A stretch of DNA of 64,000 bases, from positions 206,792 through 270,791 of the forward strand of contig NW_003314368.1 in NCBI RefSeq assembly GCF_000143415.4, written 5' to 3'. Origin of the DNA: Selaginella moellendorffii (taxonomy: Eukaryota; Streptophyta; Lycopodiopsida; Selaginellales; Selaginellaceae). Each line of letters starts with the position of its first letter. Position 1 is the stretch's first letter. Below the pieces are notes generated by a model. That model did not search any database, was not told the DNA's origin, and saw only the letters and a list, made by a program, of their open reading frames with translations. This document shows positions 11,323 through 23,811 of this stretch, piece by piece. Made by a program: the position numbers and the translations under genes.

Positions 11323-14300
11323 CGACCACGCCCCCTTTTTTTTTTTTTTTTGAAAAGGAGTCATCGAGAGAGAGGCGGGGACTTGTGATCAGTCTATAAT
11401 AGGTATCCCCATGGTTATGGATTGGACCCATGCACCGAAGTGCCGAAGTCAGCCTGCCAAAACTGACCCAAGTACAATTGATCGAGAGAAACGACACTTT
11501 GAGTGATAGAAATATTTTACTTTATTAAGTTGCAAGATTTATTACAAAAGCTAGTCTTTATTACTATTCTCATACTCCGTGACAAGCTCACGAGCATGGG
11601 TAAGATTACTAAGAGGTTCCCAAGTTGATTCACAAGTCGGGTAACCTTTCCACTTAACTAAATATTCCTTGGAACGACCACCACGAGCTTTGCGGGACAA
11701 GAGAATCGCTTCGACCTCATACTCCATATCACCATCCACAACTTTCGGAGGGGGACGAATGTCCATAGAGCGATCCGCATTAACACGATATGGTGCCAAT
11801 AAACTGACATGAAACACATCATGTACATGGGACAACTCATCCGGAAGATCCAACTTATAGGATACATCACCAACTTGTGCCAACACCCGATAGGGTCCAA
11901 CATATCTCGGCAAGAGCTTCCGAGACAAAGAACCCTTGATGTTCAAGTTCCGGGAAGATAGCCACACCTGATCTCCCACTAGATAGGATACATCCCGACG
12001 ATGCTGATCCTTATCACGTCGATACCTATCCTGAGCTTTGCCCATCGCCTCGGTAGCTTTAGACCAACCTTGGCGTAGCTGCTCCGCATAAGTTTCCACG
12101 GCTGGGACCAACACTTCGGTCATTGGTTTCGGGACAACGATCTGTTGAGGAACCCCACGAGCATTCCCTTGCAGCATCTCCCATGGAGAACAGCCTATAG
12201 CGCTGTGAAATGTGTTGTTATAACATATTTCTGCCGTATCCAAATGCTCAACCCAGTCGCGTTGGTCTGCCGCGACATAGTACCGCAGATAATCCTCAAC
12301 TTGAGCATTCACGCGTTCGGTCTGCCCATCAGTTTGAGGATGATAAGCCGTACTAAACTTCAACTTGGTACCAAACAACTGGAACAGGGTTCCCCAAAAC
12401 TTCCCCGTAAACCTCGAATCTCTATCTGAGATCATTTCTTCAGGAAGACCACGAACCCGCACTACTTCATGGAAAAAGAGCTTTGCTGCTTGTTTCGCAT
12501 TTACTGTTCCCACAGTTGGAACGAAGTGTGCAATCTTTGACAACCGATCCACAACCACCATCAAAGTATCATAACCCTTAGACTTCGGCAAGCAAGTGAC
12601 GAAATCAAGTGTCACACTTTGAAATGGCCATGCCGGTGCTGGAATGCACTGCAACTTTCCAGCCTGCTTCTCAGTTCTGCGCTTACATTGCTGGCATACA
12701 GGACAGGAACGGACATAGTCCGCTACATCATCTTCCATACCAGACCAGAAAAATCCCTTTTTCAATGAAGCCAGAGTCTTTCGCTGTCCACCATGTCCCG
12801 CTGCTGGAACATCGTGATGTTCCCGCAGAAATAACTGCTGAAGATCCTTAGAGGGAAGATACAATCTTTCTTGCTTATAGAATATAAGCCCATCCCGAAC
12901 TGAGAAGTGAAGCTTCGCATTAGTGCGACTAGCAACTTTTGCTGCTTCGCTACTAGGGCTCTGCTTCAACAACCCCGCACGGCATAAGATTGCCTTCGCC
13001 AATGGATCACTTCCATACGAAGCCCGAACGTCCTTCAACCAGTCTGAACTGATTGCCGATATTGCCCGGAACTGAGCTTGACGACTCAACGCATCCGGAA
13101 CAATATTGTCTTTACCAGGTTTATATATGATTTCAATATCATATCTAGCAAGCTTCTCTTGCCAACGAGCCTGCTTCGGCGTAAGCTTAGGCTGCGTAGC
13201 AAAGTAGCTTAGTGTGTTACTATCTGTATAAACCTTGGTATGTCCACCCAAGTAGTGTCTCCAGTGTTCCAGGGCCGACACTATAGCAAACATCTCTTTC
13301 TCATGCGTTGGCCATCTTCGTTGGGTCTCATCCAATTTCTTGGAATAGAACGCAACGGGACAACCATGTCGCCTTAACGTAACACCAACCGCTTTGTCAC
13401 AATCTTGCTGCAACACGGCACCAATAGCATAGCCAGATGCATCACAATGCACTTCGAAGGGTTTATCAAGATCTGGGATCCTGAGAACAGGAACCGTAGT
13501 CAAGATCTCCTTCAACCGTGCAAAAGCACGCTGGCAAACTGGTGTCCAATGAAACGGAATGCTACTCTTCGTCAACTCAGTCAACGGAAGAGCAATCCTT
13601 GCAAAATTGCGGACAAACTTACGATAGTATCCCGCCAAACCGAGAAAGGATCGAACATCTGATACAGTGGTCGGAACTTCCCAGGACTTCACTGCTTCCA
13701 CCTTCTTTGGATCGACCTCAATCACGCCACCACCAACTATATGTCCGAGAAAGTTTACGCGCAATTGTCCAAAAGCGCATTTACTTTCCTTAGCATACAG
13801 TTTGTGTTCGCGCAACTTCTGAAACACCAGCTCCAAGTGTTTCAAATGATCCTCCAACGTTTCACTAAAGACTAGAACATCGTCAATATACAGGACAACA
13901 AATGCATCCAAGTAATCTCCGAATATTCTATCCATCATAGTGCTGAACGTTGCCGGAGCATTGCATAATCCAAATGGCATGACAAGGAACTCATAAGATC
14001 CGTACCGAGTCTTAAAGGCTGTCTTCTCTACATCCTGATCTGCCACCCGTATCTGATGATACCCGGACCGCAAATCAAGTCGCGTAAAATACTTAGCCTT
14101 TAAGAGTTGGTCAAACAAGTCATCAATGCGAGGCAAAGGATAACTGTTTTTAACCGTGATCTTGTTGAGTGCCCGATAGTCAATACACATCCTCATGATT
14201 CCATCCTTTTTCATAACGAAGAGGACCGGCGCTCCATAAGGTGACTTGCTTGGTCGGATATGACCTTTGTCAAGAAGCTCCATGAGTTGCTTCTTGAGTT

Positions 14301-16457
14301 CAGCCATCTCCTTGATGTTCAACCGATATGGAGCTTTCGTAGGTGGTTTAGAACCCGGAATAATCTCAATCCGATGATCAACCTCACGGCTAGGTGGTAG
14401 CCCTGGCGGCAAATCCTTCGGAAAGATATCCTGATTCCTCGCCAACAACTCCAATATCCTTTGTGGTACAGGATCAACCCCGTCACCGATTCGAATTGAG
14501 TCACCCACACTCTCAGCTTCTATCACTTGAACCCAAAATGTCTGACATCCCCTTTTAGCTGCTTTTTGAGCGGCCCTCACAGTCAGGAACTTTGCATCCC
14601 AATCCTTTGAGGAACGCTTTTGCAACTGAAAGGATACATCAGGATGTCCTTCTGACTTCAACGTGATACGACTTTGTCCAGCACCATAAATCCCTTTTAT
14701 ATACTTGTTGAAGAAATCCATACCAAACACCATCTGAAAATCTGGTATCTTCAACACTACCAAGTCCACTCTTTCTTTCCACTTGGATATCTTTATTGGA
14801 ACATCACTCACAAACTTTCTGGCTACTTGCCCACCTTCCGCAAACCGGAAGTGCATAGGCGACATTTGCTCAGCATTCAATCCTAACAACTTAACTAAGT
14901 CTTCGGATATCACACTGTGCGTAGCTCCCGTGTCAATCATCACTCGGATTCGGTGTCCACGGACAAAGCCTACCAGATACATCAACGGATCAGTGTTTGC
15001 ATTGACTGCAAGAAAAGCTTGAGGAAAGCAACGAAAGTTACTCACCTCCTCTTCCTCATAGTCTGCATTGACCAACTCGTCAACCCCTTCAGCTTCGCCA
15101 CCACCGTCTTCTCTCATGACATTAACCCGAGACCTTGTCTTATGCTTGTTGGGACATTCCGAGGACCTATGTCCCGACTCTCCACAATGGAAGCAATGAC
15201 CCACACTACCCGTTCCGCTAGGAGCAGGTTTTGTAGGTTGCTGCTGCTTGTACCCACCAGGAGGAGGAACAGAGGGCCTAGGACCAGAAGAAGCTGCTGG
15301 TGGTCTCCAACCACCACCACCTTTATTCACCGTAGCTTGTGAGCCCCCAGGGCGGTACCTACTTTCCACCCTTTGTTTCCGATCACCTTGCCTATTCCCA
15401 GAATTTTTATTCTTGTCCGAGTTACCAGCATACGATTGCTGATATTGTTCTATGAGCGAGTGACTAAAGGCAACTTGCTGTGCTGCCTCTTTACACTCCA
15501 GGTACGTCTTCGGCTTAAACTTCAAAATCTCATTTCGAGAAAGTGAACTTAAACCCTCCAGGAAATAACTCCGAGCATCTTCGTCACTCATATTTGCAAT
15601 CATAATGCGCTTCTGAGCAAACGCATTAACGTAATGCATAAGGTCCCCTCGCTGCTTTAACCGCCGCAGCTCTGCGCGAAGTCTCAGACCAAGATCATCC
15701 GGCAAGTATTCCTTACGGATACGAGACCGCATCTTGGTCCAACTTCTAGTCTGCCCTTTTTCAGCACACACCTGGCGCCACCAAGTTTTGGCATGATCGG
15801 TGAGAAAGGATTGCGCGCACGCAACTTTCGTACGATCATCTACGTCTGCCGCTATGAAGTAGTTCTCCATATCGTAGACCCAGTCTTCCAAAACCTGATA
15901 GTCCCGCATGCCTCTGAAATTGGGTGGTTTCGGAGGCTTGAACTTTGAAACTCGTGCAACCGGGGGCGGCTACAGAACTTCATCGTCCTCAGAACTTGAA
16001 GAGGAGTCCGGTTGCTTAGGCTTAGCTGGTTTAGCTGCCTCAGCTTCTTTCTTCCTTTTCTTGTTCTCCTTCTTCAATTTGCGAATCTCCTTTCGCAAAT
16101 TCTCGATCTCGACTTCCTGAGCCGTACGCTGCAATGCCGCAGCATCTGGCTCATCCTCTTTTGACTCAGCCTCAACCTCTTCCGCAGCATCTCTAATAGG
16201 AGTTTCCTCCTCTCGATTCGCCTGTCTAGAGGTTTCAGCGTCATCAGCACGGTTCCTCTTCACCATCCTGCTAGCTGCATGCATGCCTCTATCAGTAATT
16301 GAACATGCATACAACGTTCTTACCGAATGGTGCAATCCAACTAATCCTACACAGGTCGCTTCGGATCTACTAGAAAAGTCTCTGCGTATGCAACTTGAGT
16401 CAGAAAATCCGACAAAAGTTGGATAGAAATCGCTGAGACAATTCCTCTGATACCAAA
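11323..16457 (-). mobile_element. Chromovirus internal region 2
   Basis: It has the same 5,135-bp length, primer site and polypurine tract as region 1. Its protease-to-RT region is closer to region 1 (for example [14 protein letters not shown] and PQRILELL), but it shares the early gag TAG with region 3, so it is a mosaic of the two. Confidence 0.9.
11551..16266 (-). pseudogene. Chromovirus polyprotein 2, one nonsense codon in gag
   Basis: The domain content and order match polyprotein 1, including zinc knuckle, IDTGA protease, YIDD, D,D-35-E integrase and chromodomain. A TAG at 15970-15972 interrupts the frame after [11 protein letters not shown], at the position where copy 1 has CAG (glutamine). 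Downstream the frame is open for 1,452 codons from the first ATG (15909) to the stop at 11551. The break lies ahead of the structured Gag domain, so without readthrough no Gag or Pol would be made from the normal start. Confidence 0.9.
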
Positions 16458-17757
16458 TGTAGCGCACCTGAATTTGGAGCCGAACTCCAAGCCCGTTGCG
16501 CTACGAAACGAGGGTCCGGTACAATCCCACGAGCACCAGCTCCCCGTATCCAGCACCTGCACGCAAAATGGTGTCAGACGGAGTCTGGCACAATTTTGGC
16601 ATACCGGTGGCCTAACGCGAGAAGGAGGGTACTCCACCAACTAGAGCAGCGTGGAGCTTGGGCTTAGACCCAAGCCGGACGCAGAACAAGGAGCGACACA
16701 GCCCAGCGGGAGCCAAACTAATGTCTCAGGTGGTCGGACATGCATTCCAACCACTATCCCTACTATACATTTGGAACCCCCCACAGCCCCCCCCCCTTGA
16801 GGGACACACGCTTTGGGCTTTCACCCCAAGCCTCCCTTAGTACCAGGAGTTAGTCTCTGGGACAAGTCCGAAACTTACTAAATATGGAATGTCCTTAGAT
16901 TGCGAATTTGGACATGGGATGAACACCATTGTGTTCAGGCCGATCTCTACATTCCGTAGATATGCCAAATGAGCTAATCTAGACACTTTCCATAAATAGC
17001 ATTTGGGACCAAAATGAGACCAACACAAAAGGCGTGATAGCGAGGGTGTTTGGCAAACACGGTAAGCTATCATCTAGTGAATATTGAGGGACTAGTCTCA
17101 ATATCACGGGGGTTCTTGATACTAGCAAGTGCAAGCCAATGATACGAGTTTCTCAAACCAGGCCGAGTATGCTCAGCAAGAAACACATAGGGTTCCTACC
17201 TTATGTTTATCCAATTTAAGTGCACGATCATTGACCAGTTTCTCAACTAGCTCAAGTGGGAACGATAAAGGGAACCAACTGTACCGACCTTCTGCCGTCA
17301 TGGCAGTAAGGAAAGAGTGTCCGTAAGGACTAGCCGACAAGTATCTTTCGATACCCGAAGTCACATTCGCGACACTCTCCCCCCCGTGGAGAAGATCGAC
17401 GTCCTCGTCGATGTATACCCGAGTCTAGCAAACCGTCAAGGAAACAACTTCGAAAGTTAACGGAAAGCACACTATGTGGGAAACACACCGACTTAAATGA
17501 GTTAGGGAACGACCTCTCCTCTACGTCCAAAGACGTTAAGACTCAGACACCCTCCGGCCGTCGCCGACAAGGAAATGACCAACGGAGTTAGCCACCCTTG
17601 CTGCTCTGAGTACCACTCAGCTTACAAAGGAATGATACATCCCTGCCCGCAGGGATATAGGGAGAAGGCCAGAGGCCCAACTGCCCCTGAGCAAGAAATC
17701 AACCCCGTCGGGAAGATTTAGACAACTATTATAAACTGGCAGATTAAGTTGTTTACA
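16458..17757 (-). repeat. Array LTR 3, 1,300 bp, longest version
   Basis: It starts TGTAGCGCACC and ends GTTGTTTACA. It contains both segments that LTR1 and LTR2 each lack in part, including a unique block around 17378-17560 with GACGTCCTCGTCGATG. It therefore looks closest to the undeleted LTR. It is shared between internal regions 2 and 3. Confidence 0.88.
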
Positions 17758-20700
17758 CGACCACACCCCCTTTTTTTTTTTTTTTTGAAAAGGAGTCATC
17801 GAGAGAGAGGCGGGGACTTGTGATCAGTCTATAATAGGTATCCCCATGGTTATGGATTGGACCCATGCACCGAAGTGCCGAAGTCAGCCTGCCAAAACTG
17901 ACCCAAGTACAATTGATCGAGAGAAACGACACTTTGAGTGATAGAAATATTTTACTTTATTAATTTGCAAGATTTATTACAAAAGCTAGTCTTTATTACT
18001 ATTCTCATACTCCGTGACAAGCTCACGAGCATGGGTAAGATTACTAAGAGGTTCCCAAGTTGATTCACAAGTCGGGTAACCTTTCCACTTAACTAAATAT
18101 TCCTTGGAACGACCACCACGAGCTTTGCGGGACAAGAGAATCGCCTCGACCTCATACTCCATATCACCATCCACAACTTCCGGAGGGGGACGAATGTCCA
18201 TAGAGCGATCCGCATTAACACGATATGGTGCCAATAAACTGACATGAAACACATCATGTACATGGGACAACTCATCCGGAAGATCCAACTTATAGGATAC
18301 ATCACCAACTTGTGCCAACACCCGATAGGGTCCAACATATCTCGGCAAGAGCTTCCGAGACAAAGAACCCTTGATGTTCAAGTTCCGGGAAGATAGCCAC
18401 ACCTGATCTCCCACTAGATAGGATACATCCCGACGATGCTGATCCTTATCACGTCGATACCTATCCTGAGCTTTGCCCATCGCCTCGGTAGCTTTAGACC
18501 AACCTTGGCGTAGCTGCTCCGCATAAGTTTCCACGGCTGGGACCAACACTTCGGTCATTGGTTTCGGGACAACGATCTGTTGAGGAACCCCACGAGCATT
18601 CCCTTGCAGCATCTCCCATGGAGAACAGCCTATAGCGCTGTGAAATGTGTTGTTATAACATATTTCTGCCGTATCCAAATGCTCAACCCAGTCGCGTTGG
18701 TCTGCCGCGACATAGTACCGCAGATAATCCTCAACTTGAGCATTCACGCGTTCGGTCTGCCCATCAGTTTGAGGATGATAAGCCGTACTAAACTTCAACT
18801 TGGTACCAAACAACTGGAACAGGGTTCCCCAAAACTTCCCCGTAAACCTCGAATCTCTATCTGAGATCATTTCTTCAGGAAGACCACGAACCCGCACTAC
18901 TTCATGGAAAAAGAGCTTTGCTGCTTGTTTCGCATTTACTGTTCCCACAGTTGGAATGAAGTGTGCAATCTTTGACAACCGATCCACAACCACCATCAAA
19001 GTATCATAACCCTTAGACTTCGGCAAGCAAGTGACGAAATCAAGTGTCACACTTTGAAATGGCCATGCCGGTGCTGGAATGCACTGCAACTTTCCAGCCT
19101 GCTTCTCAGTTCTGCGCTTACATTGCTGGCATACAAGACAGGAACGGACATAGTCCGCTACATCATCTTCCATACCAGACCAGAAAAATCCCTTTTTCAA
19201 TGAAGCCAGAGTCTTTTGCTGTCCACCATGTCCCGCTGCCGGAACATCATGATGTTCCCGCAAAAATAACTGCTGAAGATCCTTAGAGGGAAGATACAAT
19301 CTTTCTTGCTTATAGAATATAAGCCCATCCCGAACTGAGAAGTGAAGTTGCGCATTAGTGCGACTAGCAACTTTTGCTGCTTCGCTACCAGGGCTCTGCT
19401 TCAACAACCCCGCACGGCATAAGATTGCCTTCGCCAATGGATCACTTTCATATGAAGCCCGAACGTCTTCCAACCAGTCCGAACTGATTGCCGATATTGC
19501 CCGGAATTGAGCTTGACGACTCAACGCATCCGGAACAATATTGTCTTTACCAGGTTTATATATGATTTCAATATCATATCTAGCAAGCTTCTCTTGCCAA
19601 CGAGCCTGCTTTGGCGTAAGCTTAGGCTGCGTAGCAAAGTAGCTTAGTGTGTTACTATCTGTATAAACCTTGGTATGCCCACCCAAGTAGTGTCTCCAGT
19701 GTTCCAGGGCCGACACTATAGCAAACATCTCTTTCTCATGCGTTGGCCATCTTCGTTGGGTCTCATCCAATTTCTTGGAATAGAACGCAACGGGACAACC
19801 ATGTCGCCTTAGCGTAACACCAACCGCTTTGTCACAATCTTGCTGCAACACGGCACCAATAGCATAGCCAGATGCATCACAATGCACTTCAAAGGGTTTA
19901 TCAAGATCTGGGATCCTGAGAACAGGAACCGTAGTCAAGATCTCCTTCAACCGTGCAAAAGCACGCTGGCAAGCTGGTGTCCAATGAAACGGAATACTAC
20001 TCTTCGTCAACTCAGTCAACGGAAGAGCAATTCTTGCAAAATTGCGGACAAACTTGCGATAGTATCCCGCCAAACCGAGAAAGGAACGAACATCTGATAC
20101 AGTGGTCGGAACTTCCCAGGACTTCACCGCTTCCACCTTCTTTGGATCGACCTCAATCACGCCACTACCAACTATATGTCCGAGAAAGTTTACGCGCAAT
20201 TGACCAAAAGCGCATTTACTTTCCTTAGCATACAGTTTGTGTTCGCGCAATTTCTGAAACACCAGCTCCAAGTGTTTCAAATGATCCTCCAACGTTTCAC
20301 TAAAGACTAGAACATCGTCGATATACAGGACAACAAATGCATCCAAATAATCTCCGAATATTCTATCCATCATAGTGCTGAACGTTGCCGGAGCATTGCA
20401 TAACCCGAATGGCATGACAAGGAACTCATAAGATCCGTACCGAGTCTTAAAGGCTGTCTTCTCCACATCCTGATCCGCCACCCGTATCTGATGATATCCG
20501 GACCGCAAATCAAGTCGCGTAAAATACTTAGCCTTTAAGAGTTGGTCAAACAAGTCATCAATGCGAGGCAAAGGATAACTGTTTTTAACCGTGATCTTGT
20601 TGAGTGCCCGATAGTCAATACACATCCTCATGGTTCCATCCTTCTTCATAACGAAGAGGACCGGCGCTCCATAAGGTGACTTGCTTGGTCGGACATGACC

Positions 20701-22892
20701 TTTGTCAAGAAGCTCCGTGAGTTGCTTCTTGAGTTCAGCCATCTCCTTGATGTTCAACCGATATGGAGCTTTCGTAGGTGGTTTAGAACCCGGAATAATC
20801 TCAATCCGATGATCAACCTCACGGCTAGGAGGTAGCCCTGGCGGCAAATCCTTCGGGAAGATATCCTGATTCCTCGCCAACAACTCCATTAACTCTTGTG
20901 GTACAGGATCAACCCCGTCACCGATTCGAACCGAGTCACCCACACTCTCAGCTTCCATCACTTGAACCCAAAAGGTCTGACATCCCCTTTTAGCTGCTTT
21001 TTGAGCGGCCCTCGTAGTCAGGAACTTTGCATCCCAATCCTTTGAGGAACGCTTTTGCAACTGAAAGGATACATCAGGATGTCCTTCTGACTTCAACGTG
21101 ATACGACTTTGTCCAGCACCATAAATCCCTTTTATATACTTGTTGAAGAAATCCATACCAAACACCATCTGAAAATCTGGTATCTTCAACACTACCAAGT
21201 CCACTCTTTCTTTCCACTTGGATATCTTTATTGGAACATCACTCACAAACTTTCTGGCTACTTGCCCACCTTCCGCAAACCGGAAGTGCATAGGCGACAT
21301 TTGCTCAGCATTCAATCCTAACAACTTAACTAAGTCTTCAGATATCACGCTGTGCGTAGCTCCCGTGTCAATCATCACTCGGATTCGATGTCCACAGACA
21401 AAGCCTACCAGATACATTAACGGATCAGTGTTTGCATTGACTGCAAGAAAAGCTTGGGGAAAGCAACGAAAGTTACTCACCTCTTCTTCCTCATAGTCTG
21501 CATTGACCAACTCGTCAACCCCTTCAGCTTCGCCACCACCGTCTTCCCTCATGACATTAACCCGAGACCTTGTCTTATGCTTGTTGGGACATTCCGAGGA
21601 CCTATGTCCCGACTCTCCACAATGGAAGCAATGACCCACACTACCCGTTCCGCTAGGAGCAGGTTTTGTAGGTTGCTGCTGCTTGTACCCACCAGGAGGA
21701 GGAACAGAGGGCCTAGGACCAGAAGAAGCTGCTGGTGGTCTCCAACCACCACCACCTTTATTCACCGTAGCTTGTGAGCCCCCAGGGCGGTACCTACTTT
21801 CCACCCTTTGTTTCCGATCACCTTGCCTATTCCCAGAATTTTTATTCTTGTCCGAGTTACCAGCATACGATTGCTGATATTGTTCTATGAGCGAGTGACT
21901 AAAGGCAACTTGCTGTGCTGCCTCTTTACACTCCAGGTACGTCTTCGGCTTAAACTTCAAAATCTCATTTCGAGAAAGTGAACTTAAACCCTCCAGGAAA
22001 TAACTCCGAGCATCTTCATCACTCATATTTGCAATCATAATGCGCTTCTGAGCAAACGCATTAACGTAATGCATAAGGTCCCCTCGCTGCTTTAACCGCC
22101 GCAGCTCTGCGCGAAGTCTCAGACCAAGATCATCCGGCAAGTATTCCTTACGGATACGAGACCGCATCTTGGTCCAACTTCTAGTCTGCCCTTTTTCAGC
22201 ACACACCTGGCGCCACCAAGTTTTGGCATGATCGGTGAGAAAGGATTGCGCGCACGCAACTTTCGTACGATCATCTACGTCTGCCGCTATGAAGTAGTTC
22301 TCCATATCGTAGACCCAGTCTTCCAAAACCTGATAGTCCCGCATGCCTCTGAAATTGGGTGGTTTCGGAGGCTTGAACTTTGAAACTCGTGCAACCGGGG
22401 GCGGCTACAGAACTTCATCGTCCTCAGAACTTGAAGAGGAGTCCGGTTGCTTAGGCTTAGCTGGTTTAGCTGCCTCAGCTTCTTTCTTCCTTTTCTTGTT
22501 CTCCTTCTTCAATTTGCGAATCTCCTTTCGCAAATTCTCGATCTCGACTTCCTGAGCCGTACGCTGCAATGCCGCAGCATCTGGCTCATCCTCTTTTGAC
22601 TCAGCCTCAACCTCTTCCGCAGCATCTCTAATAGGAGTTTCCTCCTCTCGATTCGCCTGTCTAGAGGTTTCAGCGTCATCAGCACGGTTCCTCTTCACCA
22701 TCCTGCTAGCTGCATGCATGCCTCTATCAGTAATTGAACATGCATACAACGTTCTTACCGAATGGTGCAATCCAACTAATCCTACACAGGTCGCTTCGGA
22801 TCTACTAGAAAAGTCTCTGCGTATGCAACTTGAGTCAGAAAATCCGACAAAAGTTGGATAGAAATCGCTGAGACAATTCCTCTGATACCAAA
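17758..22892 (-). mobile_element. Chromovirus internal region 3
   Basis: Again exactly 5,135 bp, with the same primer site (complement of TTTGGTATCAGAGG at the right edge) and an A/G polypurine tract at the left edge (about 17764-17786). It is the most diverged of the three, with changes such as PQELMELL for PQRILELL and HFIPTVG for HFVPTVG. Confidence 0.9.
17986..22701 (-). pseudogene. Chromovirus polyprotein 3, one nonsense codon in gag
   Basis: All polyprotein domains are present and the 1,452-codon downstream frame is open. A TAG at 22405-22407 replaces the CAG of copy 1 after DDEVL, as in copy 2. Catalytic motifs (IDTGA, YIDD, integrase D,D-35-E) and the chromodomain are unchanged. One cysteine in the integrase neighbourhood context changes from RSCPVCQQC to RSCLVCQQC without loss of the zinc-binding cysteines. 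It could only be translated by readthrough or from an internal ATG. Confidence 0.9.
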
Positions 22893-23811
22893 TGTAGCGC
22901 ACCTGAATTTGGAGCCGAACTCCAAGCCTGTTGTGCTACGAAACGAGGGTCCGGTACAATCCCACGAGCACCAGCTCCCCGTATCCAGCACCTGCACGCA
23001 AAATGGTGTCAGACGGAGTCTGGCACAATTTTGGCATACCTGTGGCCTAACGCGAGAAGGAGGGTACTCCACCGACTAGAGCAGCGTGGAGCTTGGGCTT
23101 AGACCCAAGCCGGACGCAGAACAAGGAGCGACACAGCCCAGCGGGAGCCAAACTAATGTCTCAGGTGGTCGGACATGCATTCCAACCACTATCCCTACTA
23201 TACATTTGGAACCCCCCACAGCCCCCCCCCCCTTGAGGGACACACGCTTTGGGCTTTCACCCCAAGCCTCCCTTAGTACCAGGAGTTAGTCTCTGGGACA
23301 AGTCCGAAACTTACTAAATATGGAATGTCCTTAGATTGCGAATTTGGACATGGGATGAACACCATTGTGTTCAGGCCGATCTCTACATTCCGTAGATATG
23401 CCAAATGAGCTAATCTAGACACTTTCCATAAATAGCATTTGGGACCAAAATGAGACCAACACAAAAGGCGTGATAGCGAGGGTGTTTGGCAAACACGGTA
23501 AGCTATCATCTAGTGAATATTGAGGGACTAGTCTCAATATCACGGGGGTTCTTGATACTAGCAAGTGCAAGCCAATGATACGAGTTTCTCAAACCAGGCC
23601 GAGTATGCTCAGCAAGAAACACATAGGGTTCCTACCTTATGTTTATCCAATTTAAGTGCACGGTCATTGACCAGTTTCTCAACTAGCTCAAGTGGGAACG
23701 ATAAAGGGAACCAACTGTACCGACCTCCTGCCGTCATGGCAGTAAGGAAAGAGTGTCCGTAAGGACTAGCCGACAAGTATCTTTCGATACCCGAAGTCAC
23801 ATTCACGACAC
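22893..23811 (-). repeat. Array LTR 4 (5' LTR of element 3), truncated
   Basis: It starts TGTAGCGCACC and follows LTR3 up to CCCGAAGTCACATTC and GACAC, then stops abruptly. The remaining 380 bp or so of the LTR are replaced by interior sequence of family B. No target duplication is visible, so this is a breakpoint (deletion, recombination or assembly join) rather than an insertion boundary. Confidence 0.85.
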
